A DNA stretch of 64,000 bases from Opitutales bacterium (GCA_018607135.1 JABBCA010000105.1:84785-148784), one strand, 5' to 3'. Counted from the stretch's first letter, positions 28,620 to 37,910 are shown. Notes: generated by a model from the sequence alone, not told the origin. Program-made: numbers and translations.

Positions 28620-29462
28620 TTACTTCTGTGTCCAACGTGACCATGTGCCGCTGGGCACTGGAAACGTATGCGCCTCGCCAGTGAGCAGCATTTCGCCGTG
28701 CTCAATTTTGCCGCCTAGGATGAGTTGGCGCAGGAGGTTGTTGAGCACGATTGGGGTAAAGCCAGGTGTGTGGCTGGTTAAGTAAACAAAACAGGGGCGA
28801 TCGCTGAGCACGCCTTTCACCAGGTTTAAGGTGTCAAGTAGCGCCTGCTCGATTTTGTAGAGTTCGCCGCCTTTGCCGCGCCCGAAGGAGGGTGGGTCGA
28901 GTAAGATCGCGTCGTAGCGACGTCCACGTTTGATTTCGCGTTGCAGGAATTTATTGCAGTCGTCGACGATCCAGCGAATTGGGTGATCTGAGAGGCCATT
29001 GAGTTGAGCATTTTCTCGGGCCCATTGAACCATGCCCTTAGAGGCATCGACGTGGCAGCAGTGGGCGCCTCCTTTGGCTCCAGCGAGAGTCGCGCCACCT
29101 GAGTAGGCGAATAGATTAAGAAAGTTTAGGGGTTCGCTGCGCTTCGAGGCTTCGGCTGTTAGGGTGGTGGTGATCCAGTCCCACATGTCGCGTGTCTCGG
29201 GGAAGACGCCGAGATGGCCGAAGTCAGTAGTGGAGAGCTTCATCTTGATGCCATTGACAGTGGCATGCCAAACTTCCGGCAAGCGCTCGCGCCCCTTCCA
29301 TTGCAGGCCGTCTTTACGGGTGAAGGATGCATCGGCTTGTTTCCAGAGCGGTGGGTTGGCTGGGCTCCAAACGGCTTGGGCGCAGGGACGGTCGAGTGTG
29401 ATCTTGCCAAAGCGTTCGAGTTTGCGGCCATGTCCGCTGTCGAGGAGTGTGTAGTCGTTCAT
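28620..29462 (-). CDS. class I SAM-dependent RNA methyltransferase (RlmI/RlmK-like)
   Basis: A 280-residue methyltransferase related to the rRNA m5C methyltransferase group but lacking the N-terminal PUA domain. Visible: SAM-binding [19 protein letters not shown], acidic [39 protein letters not shown], and catalytic-loop [12 protein letters not shown] preceding [12 protein letters not shown] segment matches the family's substrate-side helix. Probable target is ribosomal RNA; the base cannot be predicted. Confidence 0.87.
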   Translation of the reverse strand: MNDYTLLDSGHGRKLERFGKITLDRPCAQAVWSPANPPLWKQADASFTRKDGLQWKGRERLPEVWHATVNGIKMKLSTTDFGHLGVFPETRDMWDWITTTLTAEASKRSEPLNFLNLFAYSGGATLAGAKGGAHCCHVDASKGMVQWARENAQLNGLSDHPIRWIVDDCNKFLQREIKRGRRYDAILLDPPSFGRGKGGELYKIEQALLDTLNLVKGVLSDRPCFVYLTSHTPGFTPIVLNNLLRQLILGGKIEHGEMLLTGEAHTFPVPSGTWSRWTQK

Positions 29463-29510
29463 AGGAAATTGTTTGAGAGGCTTTTATCGCTCGAAGTATA
29501 CAAACCATTT

Positions 29511-29590
29511 CTTAATCATAATCCTACTCTTAATCTTAATCATTTTGTATTTCGTGGATGGATTAAGATTACGATTATGGGTAAGATTAA
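29511..29590. repeat. GATTAAG-family inverted repeat at the 3' end of tdk
   Basis: CTTAATCATAATCCTACTCT (from 29511) and its continuation face GATTAAGATTACGATTATGG (29561-29580) plus GTAAGATTAAG, forming imperfect ~30-bp arms around TTTTGTATTTCGTGGATG. The right end runs into the last codons of tdk. It belongs to the same word family as the elements at 11.5, 13.7 and 61.5 kb. Confidence 0.75.
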
Positions 29591-30174
29591 GCCCCGACCT
29601 GAGCCATCGCCTCACGAAAATGCTTTCGGCACATCGCGATGTAGCGTTCGTTACCGCCGATTTCGACCTGTTCGCCCTCTTTAATGGCGCTGCCATTGGC
29701 GTCGGTGCGGAGGTTCATAGTGGCTTTACGGCCGCAGTGGCAGATGGTTTTAAGTTCGATGAGATTGTCTGCCCAGCCAAGCAGTGCGGCGCTGCCAGGG
29801 AAGAGGTTGCCCTTGAAATCGGTGCGCAGGCCGTAGCAGAGCACGGGGATTTTGATCTCGTCGGCGACTTGGCTGAGCTGCTCGACTTGCTCGCGTGTGA
29901 GAAATTGCGCTTCATCAATCAGCACACAGGCAATGGGTTCCTGTTCGTGGGCTGCGCAGGTGGTCGAGAACAGATTGTCCGAGTTTTTAAACGACCGCGC
30001 CTCTTTGGTGAGTCCGATGCGAGAGGCAATGGTGCGGGCACCGGCTCGTTGGTCGATTTCAGGTGTAAGCAGCAGAGTTTGCATACCGCGCTCTTGGTAA
30101 TTGTGGCTGGATTGCAGGAGGACGGTGCTTTTGCCCGCGTTCATTGCGGAATAGTAGAAGTAGAGTTTTGCCAT
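29587..30174 (-). CDS. tdk: thymidine kinase
   Basis: The 195-residue type II thymidine kinase salvages thymidine to dTMP. It has Walker A-like [15 protein letters not shown], Walker [10 protein letters not shown] with the catalytic Glu, the lasso region with the first zinc-ligand pair in [11 protein letters not shown] and a third cysteine in AMCRKHF. The stop lies inside an interspersed repeat. It diverges from the LysM-protein gene. Confidence 0.94.
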   Translation of the reverse strand: MAKLYFYYSAMNAGKSTVLLQSSHNYQERGMQTLLLTPEIDQRAGARTIASRIGLTKEARSFKNSDNLFSTTCAAHEQEPIACVLIDEAQFLTREQVEQLSQVADEIKIPVLCYGLRTDFKGNLFPGSAALLGWADNLIELKTICHCGRKATMNLRTDANGSAIKEGEQVEIGGNERYIAMCRKHFREAMAQVGA

Positions 30175-30239
30175 TAGTTCGGGTCAGATTGCTTCTTGTT
30201 TTGACTTTTGCTGGTGCGGTAGAATCTTCGATAGGTATT

Positions 30240-30845
30240 ATGTTTAAGCCATGGTTGAAGCTTCTTTTTGTATTATCAGGAACCCTCGTTATCACACAAT
30301 CCGTTTTTGCGCAGAATGATGTTCGAGTCGCCGTCGCGAACTTGAATCAGGATATGGCGCTGGTCGCGCAGCAATTGAAGACCTTGCGACTCGAAATCGA
30401 GGAGATGCGTCGTGAGAATGCTCGGTTAACAGCTCAAGTCTCTGCCGCAAGCTCGAATCGTGACACGGAGGCGCAGATCACCAATCTTTCTTCGGCGATT
30501 GATGTGCTGCGGCGTGAATATCGCCAAGCCGATGAGGTGAACAAAAAGCAGATTATTGTAGAGGTGACACGTCAGATCGATTCTTTGGCCAAGCAGACTG
30601 AGGGAGCGCTCAATTCAGTCGCAAAAGCGGTCGAGAGTCAGCCATCGGTGACAACCACAGTTAATTTTTCGGATGACTACCCGAAAACTGGCAAACCTTA
30701 CACGGTTCGTTCTGGAGACACTTTGAGTGGAATTGCGCGCAAGCATGGCTCCACGGTAAAGCATATCCAGAATGCCAATAAGATCGCCAACCCATCGAAG
30801 GACCTGCAGGTTGGTCAAACTATTTTCATCCCCATTGCAGAATAA
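30240..30845 (+). CDS. LysM-domain cell-wall-binding protein with coiled coil
   Basis: A 201-residue exported protein: signal peptide (FKPWLKLLFVLSGTLVITQS...A), a coiled-coil region (~30-130, heptad-rich ALVAQQLKTLRLEIEEMRRE) and a C-terminal LysM repeat (YTVRSGDTLSGIARKHGSTV ... LQVGQTIFIPIAE) that binds peptidoglycan. I take ATG 30240 because it starts a proper signal peptide. It ends 2 bp before parB; co-transcription with a chromosome-segregation gene is notable. Confidence 0.88.
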   Translation: MFKPWLKLLFVLSGTLVITQSVFAQNDVRVAVANLNQDMALVAQQLKTLRLEIEEMRRENARLTAQVSAASSNRDTEAQITNLSSAIDVLRREYRQADEVNKKQIIVEVTRQIDSLAKQTEGALNSVAKAVESQPSVTTTVNFSDDYPKTGKPYTVRSGDTLSGIARKHGSTVKHIQNANKIANPSKDLQVGQTIFIPIAE

Positions 30846-30847
30846 AT

Positions 30848-31816
30848 ATGGCAAATCCTAAAACAAGACTGGGCCGTGGCCTCGGTGGCCTCATTTCAGG
30901 TGCTGGTAGCAGCGCGGCCAAAAAGAGTGCGACACCAACTTCAGCTCCAAAGAAGACTGCCGTAAACGCAGCCAAGAAGTCGGTGGTGACCAAGCCTGCA
31001 CCTGTGGTCGCTCCATCTGCTACGGGCTATCGTGAGCTAGAGGTGAAGGATATTGTCGCAAATCCGTATCAGCCTCGTCGTGAAATTAATCCACAACACG
31101 TGGAGGAGCTTGCGAAGAGCATTCAATCGGAGGGCTTGCTCCAGCCGATTGTGGTGCGCGCAAAGGGCAAGAAATTTGAGTTGATTGCTGGTGAGCGTCG
31201 TTTGCATGCGTTTAAGCACAACGGTAGTAAAACAATTCCAGCCCGTATCATTGAGGCAAGTGACGCTTCATCGGCAACGCTGGCCTTGATCGAGAATTTA
31301 CAACGTGAGAATTTGAACCCGGTCGATGAGGCGCTCGGTTATGCGAGCTTGGTGCGTGACTTCGACTTAACGCAAGAAGCGGCTGCGGAGCGTGTAGGCA
31401 AAGGTCGCGCGACGGTTGCCAATGCAATGCGTTTACTCTCCTTGAACAATGAGATCCAAGGTTACTTAAGTCGTCGCTTGCTTTCAACTGGGCATGCGAA
31501 GGTGTTGCTTAGTTTGGAGCAGGATGACTACCGCACCTTGCTCGCGCGTCGTATTATCGAAACCGGTATGAGCGTCCGAGAGGCTGAGCAGCAAGTGCGC
31601 CGCCTTAAGGAAAGTAGTGGTGGGACTTCCTCGAATAAGTCGAAAAAGTCTGAGGCTCAAGAAACAGCAATCCGTGATTTGGAAAAACGTATTGGCGATC
31701 ATTTTAATACACGCGTGTCGCTCAAGCATTCTGCAAAGAAGGGCAAATTGACGATCGAGTATTACGGTAATGATGATCTCGATCGCATCCTTGAAAAACT
31801 CGGTGTAAGCAGTTAG
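30848..31816 (+). CDS. parB: chromosome-partitioning protein ParB
   Basis: A 322-residue ParB. It begins KTRLGRGLGGLIS, the usual ParA-interacting N-terminus, followed by a low-complexity Ala/Lys linker, the CTPase/ParB-N domain (VKDIVANPYQPRREI, LLQPIVVR, LIAGERRLHAF, ALIENLQRENLNPVDEALGY) and the HTH that reads parS (FDLTQEAAAERVGKGRATVANAMRLL). ParA is not in the window and no intact parS (TGTTTCACGTGAAACA) was seen. Clustered with a LysM protein and an EVE protein. Confidence 0.95.
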   Translation: MANPKTRLGRGLGGLISGAGSSAAKKSATPTSAPKKTAVNAAKKSVVTKPAPVVAPSATGYRELEVKDIVANPYQPRREINPQHVEELAKSIQSEGLLQPIVVRAKGKKFELIAGERRLHAFKHNGSKTIPARIIEASDASSATLALIENLQRENLNPVDEALGYASLVRDFDLTQEAAAERVGKGRATVANAMRLLSLNNEIQGYLSRRLLSTGHAKVLLSLEQDDYRTLLARRIIETGMSVREAEQQVRRLKESSGGTSSNKSKKSEAQETAIRDLEKRIGDHFNTRVSLKHSAKKGKLTIEYYGNDDLDRILEKLGVSS

Positions 31817-31824
31817 CTCGCTGG

Positions 31825-32286
31825 ATGAATTATTGGTTGATGAAATCGGAGCCGGACGTCTTTTCGTTCGATGATTTGAAGTCACGACCCCAGCAGAGCG
31901 AGCCATGGGACGGGGTTCGCAATTATCAAGCGCGCAACTTCATGCGCGACGAGATGAAGGTTGGTGACTTAATTTTATTCTATCATTCGAATACCAATCC
32001 TGCAGGTGTTGCGGGTGTCGCTGAAGTGGCGAGTGAGCCGTATCCGGACCCGACAGCCTTTGACAAGAAATCGAAGTATTACGATCCAAAGAGTGCCCCT
32101 GAGAATCCACGCTGGATTTTAGTCGATGTGAAGTATCATGCCGATTTGAAACGTTTGGTTTCATTGCAGGAAATGAAGGAGGCGCCGGCATTGAAAGAAA
32201 TGGTTGTATTACAGCGCGGGAACCGTCTCTCCATCACGCCGGTTACTCGCAAGGAATTTAACATAATCTGTGAACTTGGAAGCTGA
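31825..32286 (+). CDS. EVE domain protein (Thy28-like)
   Basis: The 153-residue protein is a stand-alone EVE domain: MNYWLMKSEPDVFSFDDL, WDGVRNYQARNFMRDEMKVG, LILFYHSNTNPAGVAGVAEV and PRWILVDVKYH. EVE is related to PUA/YTH folds and binds modified nucleobases in RNA or DNA. The bacterial function is unproven. It lies 8 bp after parB. Confidence 0.92.
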   Translation: MNYWLMKSEPDVFSFDDLKSRPQQSEPWDGVRNYQARNFMRDEMKVGDLILFYHSNTNPAGVAGVAEVASEPYPDPTAFDKKSKYYDPKSAPENPRWILVDVKYHADLKRLVSLQEMKEAPALKEMVVLQRGNRLSITPVTRKEFNIICELGS

Positions 32287-32292
32287 AATTAT

Positions 32293-32937
32293 ATGAAACT
32301 ACAAAATGGACAGCGGTTACTTTTTATAGGTGATTCGATTACAGATACTGGACGCGAGCGCCCTGTCGGTCGTCGAGATGGATTGGGCGACGGATATGTT
32401 CGACTCGTGAACAGCCTGTTGGGGTCATTTTATCCGGAAGTCTGTATTAATACTTTGAATACTGGAGTGAGTGGCAACCGCGTAACCGATTTGGAGTCTC
32501 GATGGCAGTCAGATGTGCTCGATCTGAAGCCTGACTGGTTGTCGATCATGATTGGAATCAACGATGTTTGGCGGCAATTTGATGATAACTCCAGTTCGGA
32601 TCAGGTCACTCTTGACTATTATGAAAAAACGCTCCGGCGTCTGGTGGCAGAGGCGAAGCCCGGCCTTATCGGCCTAGTCTTAATGACTCCATTCTACATA
32701 GAGAGTAATCTTGCGGACCCAATGCGCACTAGGATGGATGCCTATGGAGCTGTGGTGAAGCAGATTGCAGTGGATGAGAGTGCCATTTTTGTCGATACTC
32801 AAGCTGCGTTTGATGAATATCTGACACAGCGCCCGACCCAGTCTTTGTGTGGAGATCGGGTGCATCCAAATCAAACTGGACACATGATCTTGGCGAAAGC
32901 CTTCCTTTCTGCGGTCGAATTTAATTGGAACCGTTAA
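32293..32937 (+). CDS. SGNH/GDSL-family hydrolase
   Basis: A 214-residue cytoplasmic-type lipase/acylhydrolase. The four blocks are visible: nucleophile GDSITDTGRE, oxyanion Gly in NTGVSGNRV, Asn in MIGINDVWR and catalytic Asp-His in GDRVHPNQTGH. No signal peptide. It is the last gene of the LysM-parB-EVE run and converges on a kinase gene across a repeat element. Confidence 0.92.
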   Translation: MKLQNGQRLLFIGDSITDTGRERPVGRRDGLGDGYVRLVNSLLGSFYPEVCINTLNTGVSGNRVTDLESRWQSDVLDLKPDWLSIMIGINDVWRQFDDNSSSDQVTLDYYEKTLRRLVAEAKPGLIGLVLMTPFYIESNLADPMRTRMDAYGAVVKQIAVDESAIFVDTQAAFDEYLTQRPTQSLCGDRVHPNQTGHMILAKAFLSAVEFNWNR

Positions 32938-33071
32938 TCTTTAAAAGAGTAGTCAGAAGACAGGATTTAGAATTGAATGCGAACGATTTACGAAACTTGA
33001 GGCTTCGCCAAAATGGCGAGGTGCTGCGATTTCATAAATGCTACATGGTCAGGGGCTGACTCCTGTCTTTA
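32938..33071 (+). repeat. 130-bp interspersed element, copy 1 (inverted copy at 46.8 kb)
   Basis: The whole convergent gap matches the reverse complement of 46793-46930: TTAAAAGAGTAGTCAGAAGA, TTTACGAAACTTGAG, TCGCCAAAATGGCGAGGTGC, ATGGTCAG and TGACTCCTGT are shared with scattered substitutions. The centre TCGCCA-AAA-TGGCGA (33005-33019) is a perfect hairpin. Both copies sit between convergent gene ends. Confidence 0.85.
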
Positions 33072-33073
33072 GG

Positions 33074-34180
33074 TTAATCGTTAATCGAAAGGTTTTTGGG
33101 TAGCATGATGTTGAAACAAGTGCCATCGGCATTCGTTTCGAAATCAATACTTCCTTGGTGGGCTTCGACGATTGATTTTATGATCGCAGTGCCGAGCCCA
33201 GTGCCTCCTTTTTTGCCGTGAGTGACGAAGGGCTCGAAGAAATTCGCTCGTATGGCTTCGTGTATTCCAGGGCCGTTGTCTCGAACGCTGAGCAGAATGG
33301 AGTCACCTATGTCGTTGGCGATGACTTGAATCGTGCCATGAGACTCTGATGCGCGTATAGCTTCTTTGGAATTATTGATCAAATTTTGCAGCACTCGTAG
33401 TAATTTGTCGGCGTCGCCTTGGAGCTCTGCGCCATTCGCATGCATCGTCAGTTCGACTGTTCGGTCTTTGAAAAACGGTGCGTTGAGTTCTTGGAAGTGT
33501 TTGAAGAGGATGTCGAGTGATACTCGAGCGACTTTAATTTCGCGATCACCGCGTGAGAATGCGGCGAGGTCGTTTGCCATCTGAGTCATTCGGCTGATTT
33601 GCGAATGGATATTTTTGCAGAAGCTGACGGCCTTGGGATCATCCGAATACCTTTGCTCAAGTAGTGTCGCGGCTAGGCTGATGATTGAGAATGGATTATT
33701 GAAGTCGTGTAGTATGGAAGACATCATGGTGCCTACCAATGTGAGCTTTTCAGTGCTCATGACTTCGTTCATATAGTGATCCGTGGTGCTATTGAGGTGG
33801 TGCACCACGCTCTCAAGAATCAAACGCACGGGCTCAGCGTCATTTACGATTTTGCTTACTGTAGCTTTGGGAATTCGTCCAAGAACGGCTGCACCATCTG
33901 CCCTTGCACCAAGTGCGCGGGGCTCCCCAGTGAATACACCGACTTCTCCGAAAAAGCTGCCTTCGTGGGATACATTGACTGTTTGTTTGCTTGCGTCAGG
34001 GCGTTCTTTGGTGAACGCGACCGAACCCTCTAAGATCAGGTAAAGTGCATCTGGTATGCTTTGTTCTTCAAAGATCGGATCTTGGTCGTTGAGCTGTTTC
34101 AGTTCAACCTCGCGGAGGATCTCGGTGCGACGCTCGTTATCACCGATACTTTCAATAAATGGGTGTTCGGAAAGCTTCAT
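33074..34180 (-). CDS. cNMP-binding-domain sensor histidine kinase
   Basis: A 368-residue soluble kinase: a cyclic-nucleotide-binding beta-roll (~15-125: PDALYLILEGSVAFTKERPD, GSFFGEVGVFTGEPRALGAR) is followed by HisKA (MSSILHDFNNPFSIISLAAT, His in the ILHDFNNP motif) and HATPase_c (NLINNSKEAIRASESHG, SVRDNGPGIHEAI, FEPFVTHGKKGGTGLGTAII). The HDFNNP H-box is of the NtrB-like/HisKA_4-like group. Its ATG overlaps the stop of a 47-residue membrane protein gene upstream. Confidence 0.92.
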   Translation of the reverse strand: MKLSEHPFIESIGDNERRTEILREVELKQLNDQDPIFEEQSIPDALYLILEGSVAFTKERPDASKQTVNVSHEGSFFGEVGVFTGEPRALGARADGAAVLGRIPKATVSKIVNDAEPVRLILESVVHHLNSTTDHYMNEVMSTEKLTLVGTMMSSILHDFNNPFSIISLAATLLEQRYSDDPKAVSFCKNIHSQISRMTQMANDLAAFSRGDREIKVARVSLDILFKHFQELNAPFFKDRTVELTMHANGAELQGDADKLLRVLQNLINNSKEAIRASESHGTIQVIANDIGDSILLSVRDNGPGIHEAIRANFFEPFVTHGKKGGTGLGTAIIKSIVEAHQGSIDFETNADGTCFNIMLPKNLSIND

Positions 34181-34320
34181 TCGGGTTGCGCGAGAGCAGG
34201 ATCTTTTTCAGGCAAAGTCATATTTTCGTTGTGTAGCTGCTGTATTAAAAGCGTAGAAAAAACTGCCAGGGCGAGTAGTATGAAACCCAAGAGTAAGCCT
34301 GTTCTGGTGACCGATTTCAT
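34177..34320 (-). CDS. 47-residue single-TM membrane microprotein
   Basis: A short frame on the minus strand gives MKSVTRTGLLLGFILLALAV and continues FSTLLIQQLHNENMTLPEKD to a TGA. It has a basic N-terminus and one hydrophobic helix (about 8-27), then a short polar tail. Its stop overlaps the ATG of the cNMP-binding kinase (ATGA at 34177-34180), a strong sign of real translation and coupling. It could tether or modulate the otherwise soluble kinase; no family recognised. Confidence 0.65.
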   Translation of the reverse strand: MKSVTRTGLLLGFILLALAVFSTLLIQQLHNENMTLPEKDPALAQPE

Positions 34321-34367
34321 AGATAAAGGGCAATGTTGTAAAAAAAATCTATCAGATCAATAGTGTA

Positions 34368-35576
34368 TTAGGATAAGCGATTTCGGTAATCTTCGTATCC
34401 AAAAGTTTTCACCGTGTTTAAGCCTGAATCCGAGCTATAGAGGCTGATCGCGGGGAGTGGCACGCCATTGAAAGTCGTATTTTTTACCATGGTATAGTGA
34501 GACATGTCTAAGAAGACGATGCGCTGGCCAGGGGATAGGGGTGCAGCAAAGGAGTAGTCGCCAACTACATCGCCTGCCAGGCACGACATGCCGCCGAGGC
34601 GATAAGTGTACGGGAACTCACCAGGTTGGCCCGCTCCGAGGATGCTTGGGCGGTAGGGCATTTCTAATACGTCAGGCATGTGGCAAGTCGCAGAGCTGTC
34701 TAGAATCGCTATTTGGTGGCCGCCGGCTTCGACAATATCGAGCACTGTCACGATGAGCACACCTGTATGCAGTGCGACTGCCTCGCCAGGCTCAAGGTAG
34801 ACATCCACATTGTAGGTATCACGGAAGTATTGGACGGTTCGGCAAAGGCGGTCGATGTCGTATCCGGGGCGCGTTATATGGTGCCCTCCGCCAAAATTTA
34901 GCCATTTCATGCCGGGTATTAAGTCGCCAAATTTTTTTTCAAAGGCTTCAGCGGTGTGTTCTAAAGCATCGGCATCCTGTTCGCAGAGCGCGTGGAAATG
35001 AAGACCGTGGAGTTGATTAAGGAGTTTTTCGGGAAGATTGCTGAGTGCTTTATCGAGCGCTGCGCGCGTAGTGCCTAGGCGTGAGGCCGGTGAGCAGGGA
35101 TCGTAAAGTTCAGTTTCAACTTCGGAATATTCTGGGTTTACACGCAGGCCGAGTTCGGCCTTGCGGCTGTTGCCGAGAATTTCGATCCCTTTGGCAAGTT
35201 GATTGGCGGAGTTGAACACGAGGCTGTGGGCGAAGCGGTTGAGGTGGGTCAGCTCGCTGGGCTTGTAGGCGGCCGAGTAGACGTGCACCTCTTTGCCAAA
35301 GAGCTCGTGAGCGAGTAGGCCCTCGTGTAGTCCGCTCGAGGTGGTGCCACTCAGGTAGCGGCGGAGCATGGGGAAGGTGCTGTGGCAGGCGAATCCCTTG
35401 AGGGCTAAGAGGATTTTGGCGCCACTGCGTTCTGCCACTGATTGGAGTAATTGGCAGTTTGCCTCCAAGCGATCCATATGGATGACGTAACCGGGTGAGG
35501 GGGCTTCTTCGCAGGGAATCGAGTTGAGTGCCTGCAGGCGGTCGGGAGTCAGTGGTGGTGTCGGATCTTGTGCCAT
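34368..35576 (-). CDS. nspC: carboxynorspermidine decarboxylase
   Basis: NspC makes norspermidine or spermidine from the carboxy intermediate. The 402-residue PLP enzyme of the alanine-racemase-fold group shows AKILLALKGFACHSTFPMLR with the PLP lysine, LGLRVNPEYSEVETELYDPC, RLGTTRAALDKAL, LHGLHFHALCEQDADALE, LNFGGGHHITRPGYDIDRL and YRLGGMSCLAGDVVGDYSF, characteristic of NspC. I start at ATG 35576; a longer frame to 35774 adds 66 residues without similarity. The partner dehydrogenase is not adjacent. Confidence 0.9.
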   Translation of the reverse strand: MAQDPTPPLTPDRLQALNSIPCEEAPSPGYVIHMDRLEANCQLLQSVAERSGAKILLALKGFACHSTFPMLRRYLSGTTSSGLHEGLLAHELFGKEVHVYSAAYKPSELTHLNRFAHSLVFNSANQLAKGIEILGNSRKAELGLRVNPEYSEVETELYDPCSPASRLGTTRAALDKALSNLPEKLLNQLHGLHFHALCEQDADALEHTAEAFEKKFGDLIPGMKWLNFGGGHHITRPGYDIDRLCRTVQYFRDTYNVDVYLEPGEAVALHTGVLIVTVLDIVEAGGHQIAILDSSATCHMPDVLEMPYRPSILGAGQPGEFPYTYRLGGMSCLAGDVVGDYSFAAPLSPGQRIVFLDMSHYTMVKNTTFNGVPLPAISLYSSDSGLNTVKTFGYEDYRNRLS

Positions 35577-35768
35577 AGTGTATGTCCACACACGATTATC
35601 AGAGCCGTCGGATTTGCGAGTCGATTTTTGAGTCAGTGTTGTGTAATTGAGAAAGCAGCAAAATTCGTCAAACTTAGGGTTGCTTTTCATTTCGGTTATT
35701 TTACTCTGCGCGGTTTTCTCATCTTCCGAGCTTCCGAAAGATGGCCTTAATTCTGCAATTTTATAGAC

Positions 35769-36437
35769 ATGCAACAGTTCAAACTAAACATCGTAAACCG
35801 TGATAACACTGGTCGTGGCGTCGCACGCCGCCTCCGCGCGGAAGGTAAAATCCCAGCCTCTCTCTACGGACAAGGTAAAGCACGCTCCATCACTGTGTCT
35901 GCAGTTGATTTTCGTGACTTAAATCGCGAGCTCGCTGGTGGCTCTGCTCTTATCGAGCTGACTGATGAGAAGGGGGTTACCGCACTCACATTGGTTCAAG
36001 ATGTTCAACGCGATGCAATCAAAGGATCTGTTGACCATATTGATTTCCAAGAAGTGGAGCGCGGGCAAAGCTTCAATACGCAAATCGCAGTTCACCTTAC
36101 TGGTGAATCTGAGTGTGTGGGTGTTCGTGATGGTGGTGTTATCGACCACAAAACACACCAAATCGACATCCGCTGCCGTCCTTCCAAGCTCCCTGAGCAC
36201 GTAGAAGTCGACGTATCAGGTCTCGCGGTTGGTGATGCTTTCCACATTAGCGATCTTGCTGCTATTGAGGGTGTTGAATTCCTCGGCGAGCCGGCTCAAG
36301 TGCTCGTTTCTATCCAAGCTCCAACGGTTGCAGCTGCGACGGATGAGGCTGCTGACGAAGTCGCTGCTGACGAAGTTCCTGCGACTAAGGTGAAGGAAGA
36401 TGACGAAGCCGCTGACGACGCAAAAGCTGAAGCCTAA
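35769..36437 (+). CDS. rplY: 50S ribosomal protein L25/general stress protein CTC
   Basis: The 222-residue CTC-type L25 has the 5S rRNA-binding N-terminal domain (LNIVNRDNTGRGVARRLRAE, IPASLYGQGKARSITVSAVD) and the TL5 C-terminal beta domain (RCRPSKLPEHVEVDVSGLAV, FHISDL). It ends in a long acidic, alanine-rich tail. It begins the rplY-pth-rpsF-ssb-rplI-dnaB run, all on the plus strand. Confidence 0.93.
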   Translation: MQQFKLNIVNRDNTGRGVARRLRAEGKIPASLYGQGKARSITVSAVDFRDLNRELAGGSALIELTDEKGVTALTLVQDVQRDAIKGSVDHIDFQEVERGQSFNTQIAVHLTGESECVGVRDGGVIDHKTHQIDIRCRPSKLPEHVEVDVSGLAVGDAFHISDLAAIEGVEFLGEPAQVLVSIQAPTVAAATDEAADEVAADEVPATKVKEDDEAADDAKAEA

Positions 36438-36492
36438 ATTTTAACGGAGGCGATCGCACGACTGCTTTAGCCTCCAACCCTGTTCTTTCATA

Positions 36493-37092
36493 ATGTCCAT
36501 TACGGTCATTGCCGGCCTCGGAAACCCCGGAGCTAAATACCGTAAAACCCGACACAACATCGGCTTCGATGTTGTCGACAAACTTGCCTCAAAATTAGGT
36601 GGCGTGTGGAAACACGATGCCAAATTTGAAGCGGAGGTCGCAGTCGTCAAACACGACGACCGCAAGCTCATGCTCGTAAAGCCTCAAACCTTTATGAATG
36701 CGAGCGGGCGTGCTCTTGGCGCCATTCTTCGTTACCGCAAGCTAGACCCTTCCTCGCTACTGGTTGTTTATGACGATATCACACTCGATGTGGCTCGTGC
36801 AAAACTCAGCCACAACGGCAGCGGTGGTGGGCACAACGGGATCACCGACCTACTCGAACAGGTTGGAAATGGGTTTCTCCGCTATCGTATCGGTATCGGG
36901 GCCAAACCTCACAAAGAAATGGACCTCGCAGATTATGTTTTGGGTAAATTCTCCCAAGACGATCAAACTCTCCTGGCCGACTCTATGCCTACCTACCTCG
37001 ATCACATTTCTCTCGTGATTGACAAAGGCGGTGAGCCAGCCATGAACTTCATTAACCAACGCACAGCAACTAAGCATGAGCGCAACGACTAA
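36493..37092 (+). CDS. pth: peptidyl-tRNA hydrolase
   Basis: The 199-residue enzyme recycles peptidyl-tRNA. It has ITVIAGLGNPGAKYRKTRHN with the catalytic His in TRHNIGFDVVD, the FMNASGRALG helix, VVYDDITLD with the catalytic Asp and SHNGSGGGHNGITDLLEQVG. It overlaps rpsF by 17 bp, a coupling that keeps the translation genes together. Confidence 0.95.
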   Translation: MSITVIAGLGNPGAKYRKTRHNIGFDVVDKLASKLGGVWKHDAKFEAEVAVVKHDDRKLMLVKPQTFMNASGRALGAILRYRKLDPSSLLVVYDDITLDVARAKLSHNGSGGGHNGITDLLEQVGNGFLRYRIGIGAKPHKEMDLADYVLGKFSQDDQTLLADSMPTYLDHISLVIDKGGEPAMNFINQRTATKHERND

Positions 37093-37375
37093 GAACACAT
37101 ACAAAACAACATTCATCCTAGACCTCCGCTCGACAGACGACGACGCGGCTAAGGTAACGGCTGATCTCTCTGAACTCCTCGGCAACCTCGGCGCTGAAGT
37201 TTCTTCCACTGAGGACCTCGGCGTGCGCGATTTTGCACGTGCTGCTGACCGCCGCTTTGCGCAAGGTCACTATGTCGAGATCTACTTCACTAGCGAAAGC
37301 TCCGTGCCTGCTCTCTTGAAAGAAAAGCTCGAGCTCGACAAGCGTGTGAACCGTATCTTCGTTCAATCTAACTAA
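37076..37375 (+). CDS. rpsF: 30S ribosomal protein S6
   Basis: The 99-residue S6 carries YKTTFILDLRSTDDDAAKVT (strand 1), the DLGVRDFARAADRRFAQGHY region and VEIYFTSESSVPALLKEKLE. It binds the central domain of 16S rRNA next to S18. In this lineage the rpsF-ssb-rplI order lacks rpsR between ssb and rplI, as seen here. Confidence 0.93.
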   Translation: MSATTKNTYKTTFILDLRSTDDDAAKVTADLSELLGNLGAEVSSTEDLGVRDFARAADRRFAQGHYVEIYFTSESSVPALLKEKLELDKRVNRIFVQSN

Positions 37376-37408
37376 GCTGCAAACCGCGCGACCCAGCGCA
37401 CTAGACCT

Positions 37409-37867
37409 ATGGCATCCTTCAATAAAGTTATCTTAATGGGAAACCTGACTCGTGATCCAGAAACACGCGTCACTGCCAGCGGTCTTACAATTTGCAAACT
37501 TGGACTCGCCGTCTCTCGCGTCTATTCGACCAAAGATGGCGAACGTAAAGAAGAGACGACATTTGTCGACATCGACGCATTCGGCAAGCAAGCTGAAGTC
37601 ATCACCAAATACATGCGCAAGGGAAAGCCCATCCACGTGGAGGGTCGCCTACGACTCGACCAATGGGAGGGGCAAGATGGACAAAAGCGCAGCAAGCTCA
37701 GCGTAGTTCTAGAAAACTTCCAGTTCGTGGGCGGACGTGATGATGGCGACAGTAGTGGTGGTGGATACGAACGTAGCTCTCCTCCCGCACGCGACACGAA
37801 AGAATCGAAGCCAGCAGCTGATTTCGATAACAGCGACGACACGCTCGACGAAGACGTCCCTTTTTAA
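37409..37867 (+). CDS. ssb: single-stranded DNA-binding protein
   Basis: The 152-residue SSB has the OB fold (MASFNKVILMGNLTRDPETR, TTFVDIDAFGKQAEVITKYM, KGKPIHVEGRLRLDQWEGQD), a Gly/Ser-rich linker and the acidic tip DEDVPF that recruits partner proteins. It sits between rpsF and rplI. Confidence 0.96.
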   Translation: MASFNKVILMGNLTRDPETRVTASGLTICKLGLAVSRVYSTKDGERKEETTFVDIDAFGKQAEVITKYMRKGKPIHVEGRLRLDQWEGQDGQKRSKLSVVLENFQFVGGRDDGDSSGGGYERSSPPARDTKESKPAADFDNSDDTLDEDVPF

Positions 37868-37910
37868 ACAACACTCATTACACCAACACTTTTAAACACT
37901 AGAACGTATC

